In this document: piece after piece, positions 43,830 through 56,130 of the stretch
Numbering within the stretch: position 1 is the first letter of the stretch
How the letters are laid out: every line of letters begins with the position of its first letter
Assembly (NCBI GenBank): GCA_036924085.1
Contig: JAVGWX010000004.1
Location: 9,191,916 to 9,255,915 of the forward strand
Length of the DNA stretch: 64,000 bases
DNA from: Ariolimax columbianus
Lineage: Eukaryota; Mollusca; Gastropoda; Stylommatophora; Arionidae
Direction: 5' to 3'
Program-made: the position numbers and the translations under genes
The notes under the pieces: model-generated
What the model saw: the letters and a program-made list of their open reading frames with translations, nothing else
The model's database searches: none
What the model was told of the DNA's origin: nothing

Positions 43830-44600
43830 ATGTCTGACGCTGGAAAGGGTCCATCAGCATTAGATAATTTAGATTTGACATTCATTATTTGAAGTTTTTC
43901 CAATGGACAAAAGGTGATATCGAAGATGATTTTGAGGACACGACAGTGATTAGTAGTGATGAAGATGAATCAGATTAGGACAAGGATATGTTCAGCTCTG
44001 GACCTAGTGTTGCCACTGACCAGTTTGGTTGGAAAAAGTTGGACATTGAAGAGAATAGACCATGCTTGGACCCTAATTTCATTGTTAGAAATCCTAACTC
44101 CTCTCAGAATATAGATTTGGGAAAGGTGGATCATTTACAATATGACAGTGGTACCAAGCAAAAGACTAGAGAGAAAAATATATCCTTTCTATTGTGGAAT
44201 CTCTATGCTGCAATGTTCCAGAATTTCAGCCTTTAGTTGAGCATCTCATGCCAGATACTGGATACTATTGTGCATCATTTTTGACTGTTGGATGACAAGT
44301 GGAGAAAGACTGCTTTGTTTGCAGTGACACTGGGGGGAACCTGTTCAGTACTGTCAGCCAACAAATCTTGAGGTGTCATCACACCGGAGCATTGTGGTGA
44401 TAGATCTGCTCCTTGAACAGTTGGCCTTACTTTATTGATCAGATTGATTTTCCTATCATCATCACATGTTGGATGAGACTGATCACCTGTAGGTTTGCAC
44501 AGATAATGGGTCTGCTAAACATTTAGCTGTCTTTGCTTGCAATTGTAGTTTTTAAACTAATTTCTGTGTTAGTTCTCATCCCAAGTTTTATTTAGCCAAT
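43830..44600 (+). other. Unassigned decayed coding-like segment
   Basis: 43830-44236 has an acidic stretch (DTTVISSDEDESD) followed by an open frame DMFSSGPSVATDQFGWKKLD, the layout of the N-terminus of some DNA transposases such as piggyBac. No catalytic block could be recognised downstream. It is antisense to the preceding LINE. Identity is not claimed. Confidence 0.2.
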
Positions 44601-44665
44601 GCCACAATAGGAGATTCTGTGTGCTTACCCATTTTATCATCGTCTCATGTTTTGTTCCTCCACAG

Positions 44666-44680
44666 GTTCACGGCTTCTAA
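44666..44680 (+). CDS. EIF1: eIF1 (SUI1), last coding exon with stop
   Basis: After the acceptor TTTTGTTCCTCCACAG the sequence reads VHGF and TAA. This tiny four-residue C-terminus following QIKV is the standard end of animal eIF1 (LKVHGF), which confirms the exon order. The rest of the exon is 3' UTR. Total visible protein is 54 + 44 + 4 residues, so with the missing start the length fits the family's usual 113 or so. Confidence 0.96.
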   Translation, partial: VHGF

Positions 44681-46080
44681 TACCAATGCTGTGGTTGTCA
44701 ACACACGTCTGGCACCAGCCTATGTCAAAATCAAAGATGGTCTGCTGTATATCAGAATACATAGAACATCTTGTGGTTTTCAATACCTGATAAACACCCA
44801 AAATTGTGTACATAACTTTTATTTGAGGAAACTACACAGCCTACATTAAACTAGCGAATGAAAGATCAGGTAGATTGGTCAGATGTTTATATAAACGTAT
44901 CTTCAGTAGATATAAGTTTTTTTTACATGTTTAAAATGATGGGACAGAATCAATGAGGTCCTTGAGGTACTGCTACCTCTATACAAAGATGCTATCAATT
45001 ACCAACAAATGGTATGTTGCAATATTGTGCACATACAGGAAAATGTCTAATTCAAAACATCATTGTAGTCTGAGAACCTTATACTGTCAGACAGTGAAAC
45101 TTAGGAACACAGAGTGAGGCTTTCAAAAATGTATTTCCATGATCCAATCTTCTATATGTTGAGGAGTACTGTAATGCTTATTAAAGTTCAGTACTCAAGT
45201 GTGAAGAAAAAGAAAGCATGTAGTCTCTCGGGTGCATGTTGTATTATTTGTAATGGTATATTATGAATGAGTTATCTGTTTCTCAAATATTTATTCTTTT
45301 GATTTCAGTAATGATGTTTCTTGATACAGGATTGGGTTATTTCTTAAACGCCACATTACAATTTTAAATAAAAATCATTATTCTAATAGCTTGCTTAACG
45401 TGTGGTGTTTTTTTTTCTCCTAAGTGATATATAAACTGTTTGCGTTCAATTGTATAGTAGTAGAGTCCTGTTTTTACCCTGTTTAACTCTTTAGTGTGAA
45501 TTTGTAGATTGAAAAGGGTGTGACAAAATAATTTGTCAGTTAATGAATCACATTGCACAGATTTGTTGGAGAGAATCAAGTGGAAGAACAAAAGATAGTA
45601 TACAGACTGTAAAATACTTGATGGCATGTGCCTTCAGTTGGTAATCTGTTAAGTGTTAGCATTTTTTCTACCCGTTCACACAAACTTCATCCATCAGGAA
45701 GATTGATTGATACATTTCAGTACATCATTCTATGTTTTCTATCGTTAACTCATCTTCTGCTTTGCTGTATGTTGTCAAATATGGCCGCTGTTATTTGATG
45801 GCAGCCTATGTTGTCATATTTGTGGTTCAAGGGTTGATGTGAAAGAAAATGATCTGAGTCCAACAGTTAAATATTTGTCATGTTAAAGAAGATGCCACAT
45901 TGAAAGGAAAACTGCACCAATAACATGCAAGAAAGCAGTGATGTACAGGAATGAGGATGTTTGAAATCTTTTGTAACTGCCCTTCAGTGGGAATCTGATG
46001 TGTAAAAGATGTTTGGAAGGATTGAGTCAGAAGCTTAGATATAGTTGGAGCTGAATAAACGTTCATAACAATATGCATCT
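44681..46080 (+). other. EIF1: eIF1 3' UTR with candidate poly(A) signals
   Basis: AT-rich sequence after the eIF1 stop without other elements. AATAAA hexamers occur at 45367-45372 and 46054-46059, so the mRNA probably ends shortly after one of them. Which is used cannot be told from sequence. Confidence 0.6.
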
Positions 46081-46830
46081 AGGTTTTCTGTTTCCCTCTT
46101 TAAAAATGCCTTTGTTTGTTGACATTGTGGAATTGTCATTTTAGACCTGTTGGTTTTTGTGTTAGTATTTTGTCAAGTGAAGCATAAGGGTACCGTTACT
46201 GCTGGCCTTTTTACAGGAAGCCTGTGTTTGAGCATTTGTTGTGGTAATTTCAATAGAGATTTGAGGTTGCTTAACACTGTCACCTTCTACGGTGTGCTTG
46301 GATGGTTCTGTTCTTGCCAACTCAAGTACCAGTAAAGTGGTTTGTTTGTGTTGAGTATCCTATATCATATTTTTCTTGCAATTGACATACATTTTTCTAG
46401 AATCTCTGGATCTGCAGATTATACATTTTTCTAGATTCTCTGGATCTGCAGATTACACTAACACAGAAAAGTGTCCGTCTCAACTTGTCTAACCTTGCTA
46501 GTAAACAGGATGTTTTCTTTCAGTCTTTAAAGATGAGATACAAACTTGAAAACTATTTATTATTGCACTTCACAAAAAATGCTGTCATACGACTTTATTC
46601 CCATTGCTAGGGTAGTCGAGGATACAATAAAAATAACTACAGGTCACTTTACCACAGGTGTCGCATGCTGGCTATGTTTATTTCACCCCCAACAGAAAAA
46701 TGTGCCGTACCAGGAATTTGATCAGCTACCCCCCTTGTCAGCAAGCAGACGTTGAAATCATTCAGCCATGCAGTGCTCCTTACTTACATTGTCCCATATT
46801 TCTGAACATAATTTCCACCAACATCCCACC
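46081..46830. other. No gene; one 33-bp tandem duplication
   Basis: ATACATTTTTCTAGAATCTC and its near copy are repeated in tandem at about 46388-46456. Otherwise no feature is recognised. Confidence 0.45.
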
Positions 46831-47615
46831 ACTCTTCTTCGATCAACTGATGCTATGCTCGTAGTCGGCTAGATTCATTGAGACAGTTTCAGTTGTTCAC
46901 TCACTTTTCGAGCATGGTTGCTTCTCTGGGACAAACTGCCTCCCTTTGGTCTTGTAGGGCAGTCCTGCAGGATATGCTCTGGTGTTTGCTTGGGTGCCCT
47001 ACAATTGGAGGTGGGCCTTAAGTTTGCAATGTGCCGTTCGAGATCTTTGTCTGCCAAGTTTGTGTATGCTTTCATTATCTGGCTTGAATTCTTTGTGCTG
47101 ATCTCTCCATTCCGTCCTTGTATCATTTGATGACTGTCTGCTTCTTTATAGCTCTGTGGATGGCGAGTCTGCGAGCGCCACTTCCGGCTTTTCCGAGCTC
47201 CCCTGCCTTCTCATTTCCAAGGGTCTCAGTGGGCTGGAATCCACTGTAGGACTAATCTGTTTCACGTGACATTCTATCTTATTTGGGGTTTGAGATGGCT
47301 TGGAGTATGCTCTGGAGTCTGTTAGAATGACAATTTTCCTTGTAGTTGTGTTTTGCTGGTAAGAATCCTGATTGCTGCATGATCAGCTGTCGTTTCAGCT
47401 CTGAAATTGGTACAAGTATCTCTCCTGCTGGTATGGGGTGATTTTCTATGTCGCCGTTGGAGTGTACGAGATGCCTCCCCTTTTTTTCGCTCACAGGCCA
47501 AACCATCTGTGCACACATGTGACCAGAAGTTGCTAGGGTACTGTCTCTTGAGCTTCTGCAGAACGTGGATTTTTTGTTTTGTTGTTGACTGCTCACTTTT
47601 CATTATCCCTGAACT
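46830..47615 (-). mobile_element. Second, older RNase H LINE family, RNase H to C-terminus
   Basis: Minus-strand blocks: LQKLKRQYPSNFWSHVCTDG (first Asp), CTNFRAETTADHAAIRILTS (Glu), LTDSRAYSKPSQ (Asp), decayed LGNEKAGELGKAGSG, then KELRxxLADKDLERHIANLRP and APKQTPEHILQDCPT. It has the same RNase H plus CP-rich tail order as the I/Nimb-like copies but only distant sequence. Several frameshifts, for example near 47280 and 47126. Antisense relative to eIF1. Confidence 0.8.
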
Positions 47616-47624
47616 AAACAGGGA

Positions 47625-47860
47625 GCCGCGTAGCAGTGGTTAGCGAGCTAGCTTCACATCTGACTGGTCCTGGGTTTATTCCCCAGTTGAGCCGGAAATG
47701 TTTTTTCAGACTGCAACGGCTCCCAGGTTGACCCAGCCTTAAATGGGTACCGGTTCAGCCTGGGAAATAAAAGTGGAGAGGCGATGGCTACCGCCCTCAT
47801 ATAGCCGGAGCCTTTGAATTGTGAGATTGTGAACACCTCACACTCCTACGGCAGTAATGC
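47625..47860 (+). mobile_element. tRNA-derived SINE
   Basis: GCCGCGTAGCAGTGGTTAGC with AGCTAGCTTCACATCTGACT gives a tRNA-like D arm and anticodon region, and TCCTGGGTTTATTCCCC near 47668 is the B-box arm. The body continues to about 47860. The head AGTGGTTAG...C resembles the SINE head at 58200. Confidence 0.65.
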
Positions 47861-48544
47861 TATGGGTTACTTTACCTTTTTTTAAAAAATAGGAATCATA
47901 TCCTATATGATTTTGTATGCGACATCTAGCATCTGTTACCTACAGTAATCACAGAGCTGGATGTTGCTGCTACCTTTATAAACTACCATCTATGTTTTTC
48001 AGCTATCCCACATCAGTTTGTGACCTACTTATTGACTCACCCTCATAAAATAGTTATGATTAAAGTTTAGGTTATCACTTATTTTTCGAACTTGCACTTT
48101 TTGAATATGGGTGTGGTTTGAATGAACCACAACAGCCTCCTTTCAGCTGACAGCAGCATTTTATCCATTATAAACTTCAAATAGAAGAGCAAGAATGTGA
48201 ACAAACAACCAAGGATGCTCATCGCCTACAAATATAATAATACACACGTTGTTTGTTTAATAGATATTTATATTAAATGGTATTGACAAATGAACAAACA
48301 TTCCCTCATTGCTGCTATTGACACTTGTAGAAAACATGCTGGGTTGCATTATTTAACATTGATCATAATCTGCAAGTTGCCCACCTGGTTGAGACTTCTT
48401 TGAAATGGGTTGGTTAGGTACTCATTTACCCATCTAGGTTGACAGGCACATGGTGAACCCAGCACCTTTTGTTAAGAAGTGCTCTATATGGAATCATTTT
48501 CACTGATAGTTCAAATGACTCGAGACACTACTTTGCACGATCTC
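47861..48544. other. No recognisable feature
   Basis: AT-rich, unique-looking sequence. Confidence 0.4.
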
Positions 48545-48958
48545 GCACAGAAGGTATTAGTTTCCTTCATACCAGATCTTGCACAGACAGATAAAAGTAC
48601 TAGCTTCCTTTATACCAGATCTTGCACAGACAGATAAAAGTACTAGCTTCCTTTATACCAGATCTTGCACAGACAGATAAAGGTACTAGTTTCCTTTATG
48701 CCAGATCTCACACAGATAAAGTCACTAGTTTCCTTTATGCCAGATCTCATACAGATAAAGGTACTAGTTTCCTTTATGCCAGATCTCATACAGATAAAGG
48801 TACTAGTTTCCTTTATGCCAGATCTCGTACAGATAAAGTTACTAGTTTCCTTTATGCCAGATCTCATACAGATAAAGATAGCAGTTTCCTTTATGCCAGA
48901 TCTTGCACAGATAAAGTTACTAGTTTTCTCTATGCCTGACCTCGAACAGATAAAAGGT
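48545..48958. repeat. 39/44-bp minisatellite, about 10 copies
   Basis: The first units are 44 bp (CAGATCTTGCACAGACAGAT...), and later ones 39 bp (AGATAAAGGTACTAGTTTCC then TTTATGCCAGATCTCATAC). 39 bp is 13 codons, so plus (TDKGTSFLYARSH) and minus frames stay open; no gene is implied. Confidence 0.93.
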
Positions 48959-49014
48959 ACATTTCCACCATAGAAAAGATCATGATTCGCAAAGCTGATA
49001 AAAACAAGACAAAC

Positions 49015-49200
49015 CCAGCCCCTGACGGATCAATGGAGGTGTTGCAGAAGACAGATGTGTCTGACCGAAAGGTGCAAATATCGCAGTCAAGCTGTAAACT
49101 AGTGTCACAACACATTCCATTCTCCAGACTGCTACTTGCAAAGCCCTGTTCAGAGCTTGGTAGTGGGAGATTGAGACCAAACACAGGAAAAAGGGGGGGC
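49015..49200 (+). mobile_element. GAA-tailed SINE-like family, partial copy 3
   Basis: It shares GATGTGTCTGACCGAAAGGT, GCAAATATCGCAGTCAAGCT and TTGGTAGTGGGAGATTGAGA with the three complete copies. The 5' half is different (ATGGAGGTGTTGCAGAAGAC) and the GAA tail is replaced by ACACAGGAAAAAG. It may be a 5'-truncated or chimeric relative. Confidence 0.75.
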
Positions 49201-49860
49201 ATATGCATTTACACAAATTAAATAATGGACAGGAAATATGAGTGGCCACTAGAAAATTCTCAAACAACTCCAGAGTTAAGACTGAAGCACTTAGACGCAG
49301 CTAATAGACAAGATAAGTTTTCACATACAGATTCCCTATAGGTAATAACGGCTTTCAGAAACTATAAAATTGAGGCACTTGTGAATACCAGGTACATTTG
49401 AACTATTCGGTCTGGTCTAATGTTGCAGTGTGTCTTACAGCCCGTGGCAATTGCCGCAACTCACTATGTGAAATATTTTTTTTTTCCTTCTACAGATCAT
49501 TACTAAAACTAATGTATTCATAGAAAAACATAGTTTGAAACATTAAATGCCAATGCAGAGGTGAGAATGATCATTTTGACTAACAACACATGTAGTTGCT
49601 TTATTGCTACTTTTGCTGGCTGAATGTCCAAGTGTAATCCAGATGTATTTATTACCTTTGACCTGATGACATAATACAGCTCTTGAACTGCTAATTTCAT
49701 CCGGCAGAATGCCACACAACTTTAGAATGGAAGAAACTGATCATTAAATGAAAACTGCATGCAGCAGACATTTGGTTACTTAAAATGTAAACTACACTAA
49801 ATGACAATGTAATGCATGTGCTAGACATACAAAAACTGATCGAAAGGAACTGTTAAGAGT
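49201..49860. other. No recognisable feature
   Basis: No exon or element supported. Confidence 0.4.
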
Positions 49861-50215
49861 TGAAGGGGAAATACAGTGGATTTCTGTATACTGTAAGATA
49901 CATAAATATGGGGCAGACTAGCCAAACTGAAGACAGGTCTTCATATGAAGATTGATCAAATTAACTTCAAAGATAAATAGAACACTCAAAATCTGGTATA
50001 GCAAATGTATATAATACCTTGTCAAGAACAGATCAAGTGACTACAAATGGGTCACTGCAGACTGAAAAACAATCCGCTCTGTTCATTCTAAATAAACATA
50101 AATTGATCACACAAACATGCCCATGTGAGAACAAACAGTTTCTTCTCCAGATGTTTTTTTGCAGCATGAGAGGAGCAGGATGACAACATGGGTTTATCAG
50201 GGCAAATAAGCACGA
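49861..50215 (+). mobile_element. Decayed RNase H LINE relic
   Basis: VQWISVYCKIHKYGAD corresponds to the RNase H block QWIPxHCxIxGNExAD. About 130 bp on, KNRSSDYKWVTAD-KTIRS aligns with the EDQVTIFRLRTGHCRLK block of the same LINE group. A better-kept sister lies at 54515-54870. Multiple stops. Confidence 0.55.
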
Positions 50216-50800
50216 TTATTCTAAAGTGGATGAAGAAATATGATTAGACTTAGTCACAATAAATGTATCTGCCTCCTGAAGTATTATTCTTCCATGCAAT
50301 AATGTGTAACAAAAGAACACTAAATCTCGTTAATACTATTTCTGCATCAGTTTCACTGCCTGTATCTCAAATATTTCATTATTGCAGAGTTCACTTACTC
50401 TTCTTAGCTAGAACTGTGTTTATAGACCAAGAAGTCTCACTAAATGATTTCATTCATTCATAGGATGAAACAAACAACATGACTTTAGCTGGTGATTGGT
50501 ACTGTAAAGGAATACTGACAACTGTCATTGGTTATTTAGCTGCCAAATTATGTTAAAAATCTAGCCAATCTATTATGGTATCCTCGCCAATGCTGGGAAG
50601 TTCGTGCAATGTGCTGATATTCTACAAAATATGGAGAACAGCAGTACTTATGGGTTAAACCGTGTGCAATGATGTTGATTCTTTAACTAAACTATTGTTG
50701 TCTGCCTCTAAACTCCATGAGTTAGTGGTGTCTCGGTTTCTTTTGTCTATCATCAGAGCTACTAAAAATGCAGATTCTGCTGTCAGGGATGGGATAAAGT
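50216..50800. other. No recognisable feature
   Basis: No exon or element supported. Confidence 0.4.
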
Positions 50801-50804
50801 GTTA

Positions 50805-50955
50805 GAGACTTCATTTGTACGAGACCACAGCTTGTAGGTGGGGTGGCAAGTTCCATTTACAGCTGGGTTGACTGGAGTGTACCTATAATGGGAGTTCAAC
50901 CCTGTACCTTATCATGAATAGCGAGTGCTCTACCAAAGGATTAACCAAAAATGCA
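50805..50955 (-). mobile_element. tRNA-derived SINE
   Basis: On the minus strand GGTTAATCCTTTGGTAGAGC followed by ACTCGCTATTCATGATAAGG forms a tRNA-like head, and CAGGGTTGAACTCCCATTAT is a B-box arm. The body continues leftward to about 50805. No cloverleaf good enough for a functional tRNA. Confidence 0.65.
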
Positions 50956-52560
50956 GTATTACAGTAAAATCAACATAAAATTGTATACATAGTCAAATGG
51001 CTAGAATATGGATAACACATCCACTAGTAATAACCACTTTGAGCAATGGTCCAATAAACATGGCAATATTGGTCAACAACAATTGACACAAACTACATAT
51101 GATAGATCTGTGTCATTATGTCTTCTCTGTAACTGCCACAGATAGGTGCCGTTGCATATAAATTAGAAGGTAATACTTTCACACATTAGCCGCTGAATTT
51201 AAATAATATATGGTAAACGTCAATTATTTTTGATGTTTTCCACATTGAAGTGGATACTTCCTGTGGTCAGTTAAAATGTTGGACTGGATCAAAAGTAGTC
51301 AGTTTTTTAGTGATTGCACTTCTACCTAAAGACTGGCACTAATAAACTTTGATGAGGTTGTTAATATCTTACTGTAGCACCAACAAATCTGAATGTAGTT
51401 TTACAATTTCTAAAATGTTCATGTTCAATCTAATACATACTCACTGGATATGTGAAATTTCAGGTCAATATATAATGTGTTAGCAATGATCACCCTTTGC
51501 ACTCTGAATGATATGCGTATACAAATCTCAAGGCAGTGGCTCCCAACCAGGTTGTAGGACCTAAACACACAGTGAAATTAGAAACCTATATTCTAATTCT
51601 ATATTGGAAACCATTTCAATATAAAGCAAACCACAACACAAAAAACTGGCCATTCATTGGGGCTGGGGGAAGAGATTGGTACCCAAATGTGTCAGTGGCA
51701 GCCTTTTTGTTGCTGTCAAACTAATTGATGAATTGTTCACCTTGTCATATGAAATGTCAACGTCGTTCATAGATTTATCTGCTGGAGAGTTTCTAGCGTT
51801 AACTTGCACAAGTCAATGAACACACATGATTTCACATTTACATCAAAATAATGAATATATGTACAAGCAAATGTTGTATAAGATGATCATCAATGTGAGT
51901 CAGGGTATGCAGCTGTATGTAGACCAAGGGTCAAACTCATGCTTTTATTTCTCTCAAATATTATCCATTCTAACCTATGTCAGCCAATAAGAAATGCCCA
52001 CCATACAAACAGCTGGTTCTGAGTAAACCATGCATCAAAGACACATCTGCTGCGTATATTACTTTCACTAAGTCTAAGACAGTCCGGCCTAATTCTGCTA
52101 ATTTGTGTGTCTCAGTCCACTACAAGAGCTGCAACTCTGTATGTCAAATGGTTTTTTATTAGGAACTAAAGATCTTAAGACATTTTTAAACTAGCTATGA
52201 CATGGAGGAACTGCCTGAACACCACTTGCCTTACACAACATGGAAGTCACCAAATGGGCTCCAAGTTGGTGAATCATGATGCAGGAAGAACTTGGAGAGA
52301 TAGAGGATACAGAGAAGATGAGAATATGATCATGGAGCAACACAAGACCACCTGATCTGCCCAAACCATCCGGAAATGTGCAATATGGATGACACATTGA
52401 GGGATAACTACAAGGCAATCCATGTAGCTGCCCAGGACACAGAAAGTAATTAAGTAAGTTTGTACTTTTCATAGCAACAACAAAAATATATTAGCGTGAA
52501 GCATTTAATGAAATTATTGCGGAAGTGGGGGATACCATTTACTCATAACATATGTCAAGG
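50956..52560. other. No recognisable gene
   Basis: 1.6 kb of AT-rich sequence. The minus-strand open frame 52191-52472 shows no family motif. Confidence 0.4.
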
Positions 52561-52700
52561 GGCACGTTAACTCAGTTCATAGCGAGCAAATTGCTATTTT
52601 CTGTGGTAACAGCATGCCTTGGTTCAAATCGGGTCAGGAGACTAAAAAAATAATGGTCATAATTTTAATCGGGGACAGAAGAGTCATTTTTCAGCCAGTA
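52561..52700 (+). mobile_element. tRNA-like SINE relic
   Basis: ACGTTAACTCAGTTCATAGC with GCGAGCAAATTGCTAT resembles a D-arm region, and CCTTGGTTCAAATCGGGTC near 52617 is a good B box. Borders unknown. Confidence 0.5.
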
Positions 52701-52915
52701 AACTCATAATTCCATCATGCAGAATGCCAACACTTCAGAAAGTCGTGGAAAATGAAATATTCACCAAACAGAAAATCTCTTGATCAAATGAGAGCTGTGC
52801 ATGCGGAGAGTGGTTGACCAGTGTTAGGTTATTTCAAAACCCCAAATGCCATAACTAAATAACAACATAAAGCTTGTTATAGATATTGATTATGGTCCAA
52901 TTGTACTGAAACTGA
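52701..52915. other. No recognisable feature
   Basis: Short stretch between two SINE relics. Confidence 0.4.
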
Positions 52916-52917
52916 GG

Positions 52918-53200
52918 CGCGCCGGGCCGAATGAGGTCGTAAATGGGTTAACAAGTGTGTGGCCTAGGTGTTTTACAATACCAATGTACAAGGTTCAAAT
53001 CATGTCGCGCTCAGACCAGGCATGTTGTGAGTTTTTTCATGGCATGATTACTTCTCCCAGTCTAACCAACTGTAAATGGGAACCTGATAAAATCAGGTGA
53101 ACCTTTCTTAGCTGCCTCGGACACGGTGCTTAGTTGATGGCACTTTTAGCAATGAAAGGAACTGGTCATATAGAGGGAGGAGAGTGTGGGGCCTAGTGCA
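52918..53200 (+). mobile_element. tRNA-like SINE relic
   Basis: GCCGGGCCGAATGAGGTCGT and ACAAGTGTGTGGCCTAGGTG give a tRNA-like layout with AAGGTTCAAATCATG near 52990 as a B box. The tail ACCAACTGTAAATGGGAACC resembles the body of tRNA SINEs. Right border approximate. Confidence 0.5.
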
Positions 53201-54510
53201 ATGAAGTCAGTTCTATGAGTCACTTTTCCAACAACCTACCAGGATACGGTTGGCACCAACAGTTAGCTATTTCGAGTGAAATTGTTCACGTATTTCCTCA
53301 ACACAAGCTGAGATTATCTCATTTGATAAACATACTGGAGAAGATGAGTAGATGCTCAAACGGCAGAGGGTTGGTACCATTCAGCAAGTCAATTCACATG
53401 GAGGAAAGTGCATAAGGAGACAAGCTTGAGCACAGTCCATTCAACAAAGATAGATCTAGCTGAAATCCCCTGCATCAAAGCAGTAGTGCTGAGGGGTGAA
53501 GGAATCATGACCTTATGAAGGTGTTGACACTACAAGTAAAATGTTTATATGTAAACAAGAGATTAATCTTTGATGGCTAAATATTAAAACAAATTGTACA
53601 ACATGTCAAGAAATATGGTTTCGGTTTCAATATCGGTCCACTTGTAGCAGAAAACAAGACATAATGTAACCATTATCGCATATAAAACCTGCATGACAAG
53701 TCAAATCTCAATTTCTTATACATGGTCTCTTGAGCAACAATCACACCAAAAATGTGTGTCCCACGCATGCTAGTACAGGTCAAATGATGGACTTATAGCA
53801 AAATATAAATCAACATAACATTCTCACATGGAGCTTGTCAAGATTGGCGTCTCAACCCATGTTGGGCAAATACTGGTTAATTTAGGCTGCCGTACAGATC
53901 TAACATGTTGGCTATTCACAAAGCAAGACATCTCAACATTGAGACGTTTGCCATCGATACTTGGATATCCTGTCGAAGCTCACTAAAGATTTTGTAAGTA
54001 TGCACTGGTATAAAGCATTTACGGTACAATACTGGTTTGGGAGGCAAGGTGAGCTTAAAAATTGGCTGTCAGAGCAGTCTGGCCAACAAGGTGGGGGTGG
54101 ACACTGAATTTCTATAATGGTGAGCTTAACAGGTAGCTCGCATTGCACTACAGCCAGGAGGACCAGGTCCACCTCAAGTACAAGAAGAGCCATAGTAACC
54201 CACCACCAAAGAAATGTCAGGAGTTCAATAAGAAGAATACTGGGAATGACATTCACAATCATTGACAGTACCCATTATAACACCCATCATACATGCTACC
54301 CAGCATTGACAGACAAATACTGGACTACAATAGTTTTACTGGGAAGCTAAGATGAGAATACGTGAATAGAAGTCACACAAGTACTTCAGCATCAAAGGTG
54401 TGCTACTGCTACCCTTTGGCTTACTTTGACTCGTCAATAGAATTTTGACGAAAATAGTCTAAACTGCTGTTTTAGACATTTGAACTGTAAATTAATTTTT
54501 GTATGCATTT
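53201..54510. other. No recognisable gene
   Basis: 1.3 kb without supported features. Open frames at 53933-54262 (minus) and 54117-54350 (plus) overlap each other and show no family motif. Confidence 0.4.
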
Positions 54511-54514
54511 GTTG

Positions 54515-54880
54515 TTGGTCAGAATTGAGTGGATTCCTGCAGACTGTAAGATACATAGAAATGAGGTGGTAGATGGACTAGTCAAAGAGGGATGAGACAA
54601 AACTGAAGACAGAGCTACTTATGAAGAAATAAAGACTGATTAAAAATGAACTTCAAAGAGAAACGGCACAGAGAACAACGAGGAACTGATATAGCAGCAG
54701 CATTCCAGTTTTTTGGTGATGAGAGATCAAGTGACAACATTTAGACTGCAAATAGACACTGCAGATTGAAAAATCATATGTTCCAACTAATAAAATATTG
54801 GGTTGCCAGTCTTGACCCTATGTGGGGAGATGAAACAAACTGGAACATGCTATCCAGGTCTGCCAGCCCCAACCCAATTG
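54515..54880 (+). mobile_element. Decayed RNase H LINE relic
   Basis: RIEWIPADCKIHRNEVVDGL, VKEG, then TYEEIKTD, MRDQVTTFRLQIDTAD and LPVLTLCGEMKQT line up with the order WIPxHC..GNExAD, TYEEIK, EDQVTxFRLRTGHCRL and CPCG..QT of RNase H LINEs. Frames are broken by several stops. It is older than the I/Nimb-like copies with clean TSDs. Confidence 0.7.
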
Positions 54881-55224
54881 TGGGATAAACTATGGTAATG
54901 AGAGAAGCCTGATCAGGACAGCCCTGTTTATGATGTGATTATTTAACAGCGAATGAAGATGACAAACATGTTGCCACCGAGTATGTGAACAGATTCTCTC
55001 AGATAAGATGTGACTTGAACTTGACTCGATACTTGAGTCTCAGATAACATGCTTGGTAGTATCATTCCTCCAGTTTGAGCACATCTTTTGGTAGCACACA
55101 GCTACAAGGATTAGCTCCTACTTCAACCATCCAGTCAGTGAAAACAAAGAGGTGCAGACTGGCTTTTGGTCAATTGAACTGCACCATACATGACTCAGTA
55201 TCACCCTTATGTACAGAATCAGAA
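54881..55224. other. No recognisable feature
   Basis: The open frame beginning at 55075 runs from here into the 27-bp array and is judged non-coding. Confidence 0.4.
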
Positions 55225-55726
55225 GTTGAGTCTTCTCATACTGCATTGTCAACCCATAATTCCCCTCAGGCTGCATTGTCAACCCATAATTCCTCTCATG
55301 CATTGTTAGCCTATAATTCCTCTCATGCATTGTTAGCCTATAATTCCTCTCATGCATTGTTAGCCTATAATTCCTCTCATACATTGTTAGCCTATAATTC
55401 CTCTCATGCATTGTTAGCCCATAATTCCTCTCATGCATTGTTAGCCCATAATTCCTCTCATACATTACCAACCCATAATTCACCTCATGCATTGCCAACC
55501 CATAATTCCCCTCATGCATTACCAACCCATAATTCACCTCATGCATTGCCAACCCATAATTCACCTCATACATTACCAACCCATAATTCACCTCATGCAT
55601 TACCAACCCATAATTCACCTCATACATTACCAACCCATAATTCCTCTCATACATTACCAACCCATAATTCACCTCATGCATTGCCAACCCATAATTCACC
55701 TCATGCATTGCCAACCCATAATTGAT
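55225..55726. repeat. 27-bp minisatellite, about 18 copies
   Basis: The unit is CCAACCCATAATTCACCTCA plus TGCATTG, 27 bp, with variants GCCTATAATTCCTCT on the left side and ACCAACCCATAATTC on the right. Nine codons per unit keep long frames open on both strands (NSPHALPTH on plus; NYGLAMHEV on minus), and a third frame is also open. Confidence 0.95.
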
Positions 55727-55974
55727 TTGAGTTACTGTTTTCAAAAGCCCTAAATTTACTCTCACTAACTGGAAAGACATCTTTCATTGCATGATTATAA
55801 TGTGTTTAAGCTGCTATGTTGGCATGATTATAGTGTTTATGTTGGCACGATTATAGTGTTTATGTTGGCATGATTATAATGTGTTTATAACAACACTGGT
55901 ATATATTATACTGACGTAACACTACAAATAATGTAGACCAGGAGCTAATGCGCGTATAGTGGCATAGTTTTGGG

Positions 55975-56130
55975 ATGTCGCTATAGCTCAGCTAAAGCGC
56001 TCACCTCTCAAGAAACAAAAATGTTAAATGGCATGTGTTCAAATCCTACAAGTTTCAAGCATCTCCTGGTTTCGAGAGAGGTGAGATTGCACCTAGTCCA
56101 ATTGGAAACGGATGATAAACTCTGAGGTTT
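55975..56130 (+). mobile_element. tRNA-derived SINE
   Basis: GTCGCTATAGCTCAGCTAAA then GCGCTCACCTCTCAAGAA is a tRNA-like D arm and anticodon arm with a clear A box (TAGCTCAGCTAAAGC). GCATGTGTTCAAATCCTACA near 56031 supplies the B box. The body continues to about 56130. Confidence 0.65.

Larger units (their letters stand above)
40988..44665 (+). other. EIF1: eIF1 intron between coding exon 3 and the last exon
   Basis: This 3.7-kb intron holds an antisense LINE (41900-43445) and an unassigned decayed segment (43830-44600). The stretch 40990-41890 is AT-rich, with no recognisable feature. Confidence 0.85.

Noticed and set aside
43988..44236. piggyBac-like transposase
   Set aside because: Only an acidic stretch and an open frame resemble such N-termini; no catalytic Asp blocks or terminal repeats were seen.
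55075..55780. Two long antiparallel open frames of about 216 and 220 codons
   Set aside because: They are produced by the 27-bp minisatellite, whose unit is nine codons; frames on both strands and a third frame are open at once, and no start context or homology supports a gene.
15196..56055. tRNA-like heads as functional tRNA genes
   Set aside because: A and B boxes are visible but acceptor stems do not pair, and non-tRNA bodies follow; they fit SINEs.
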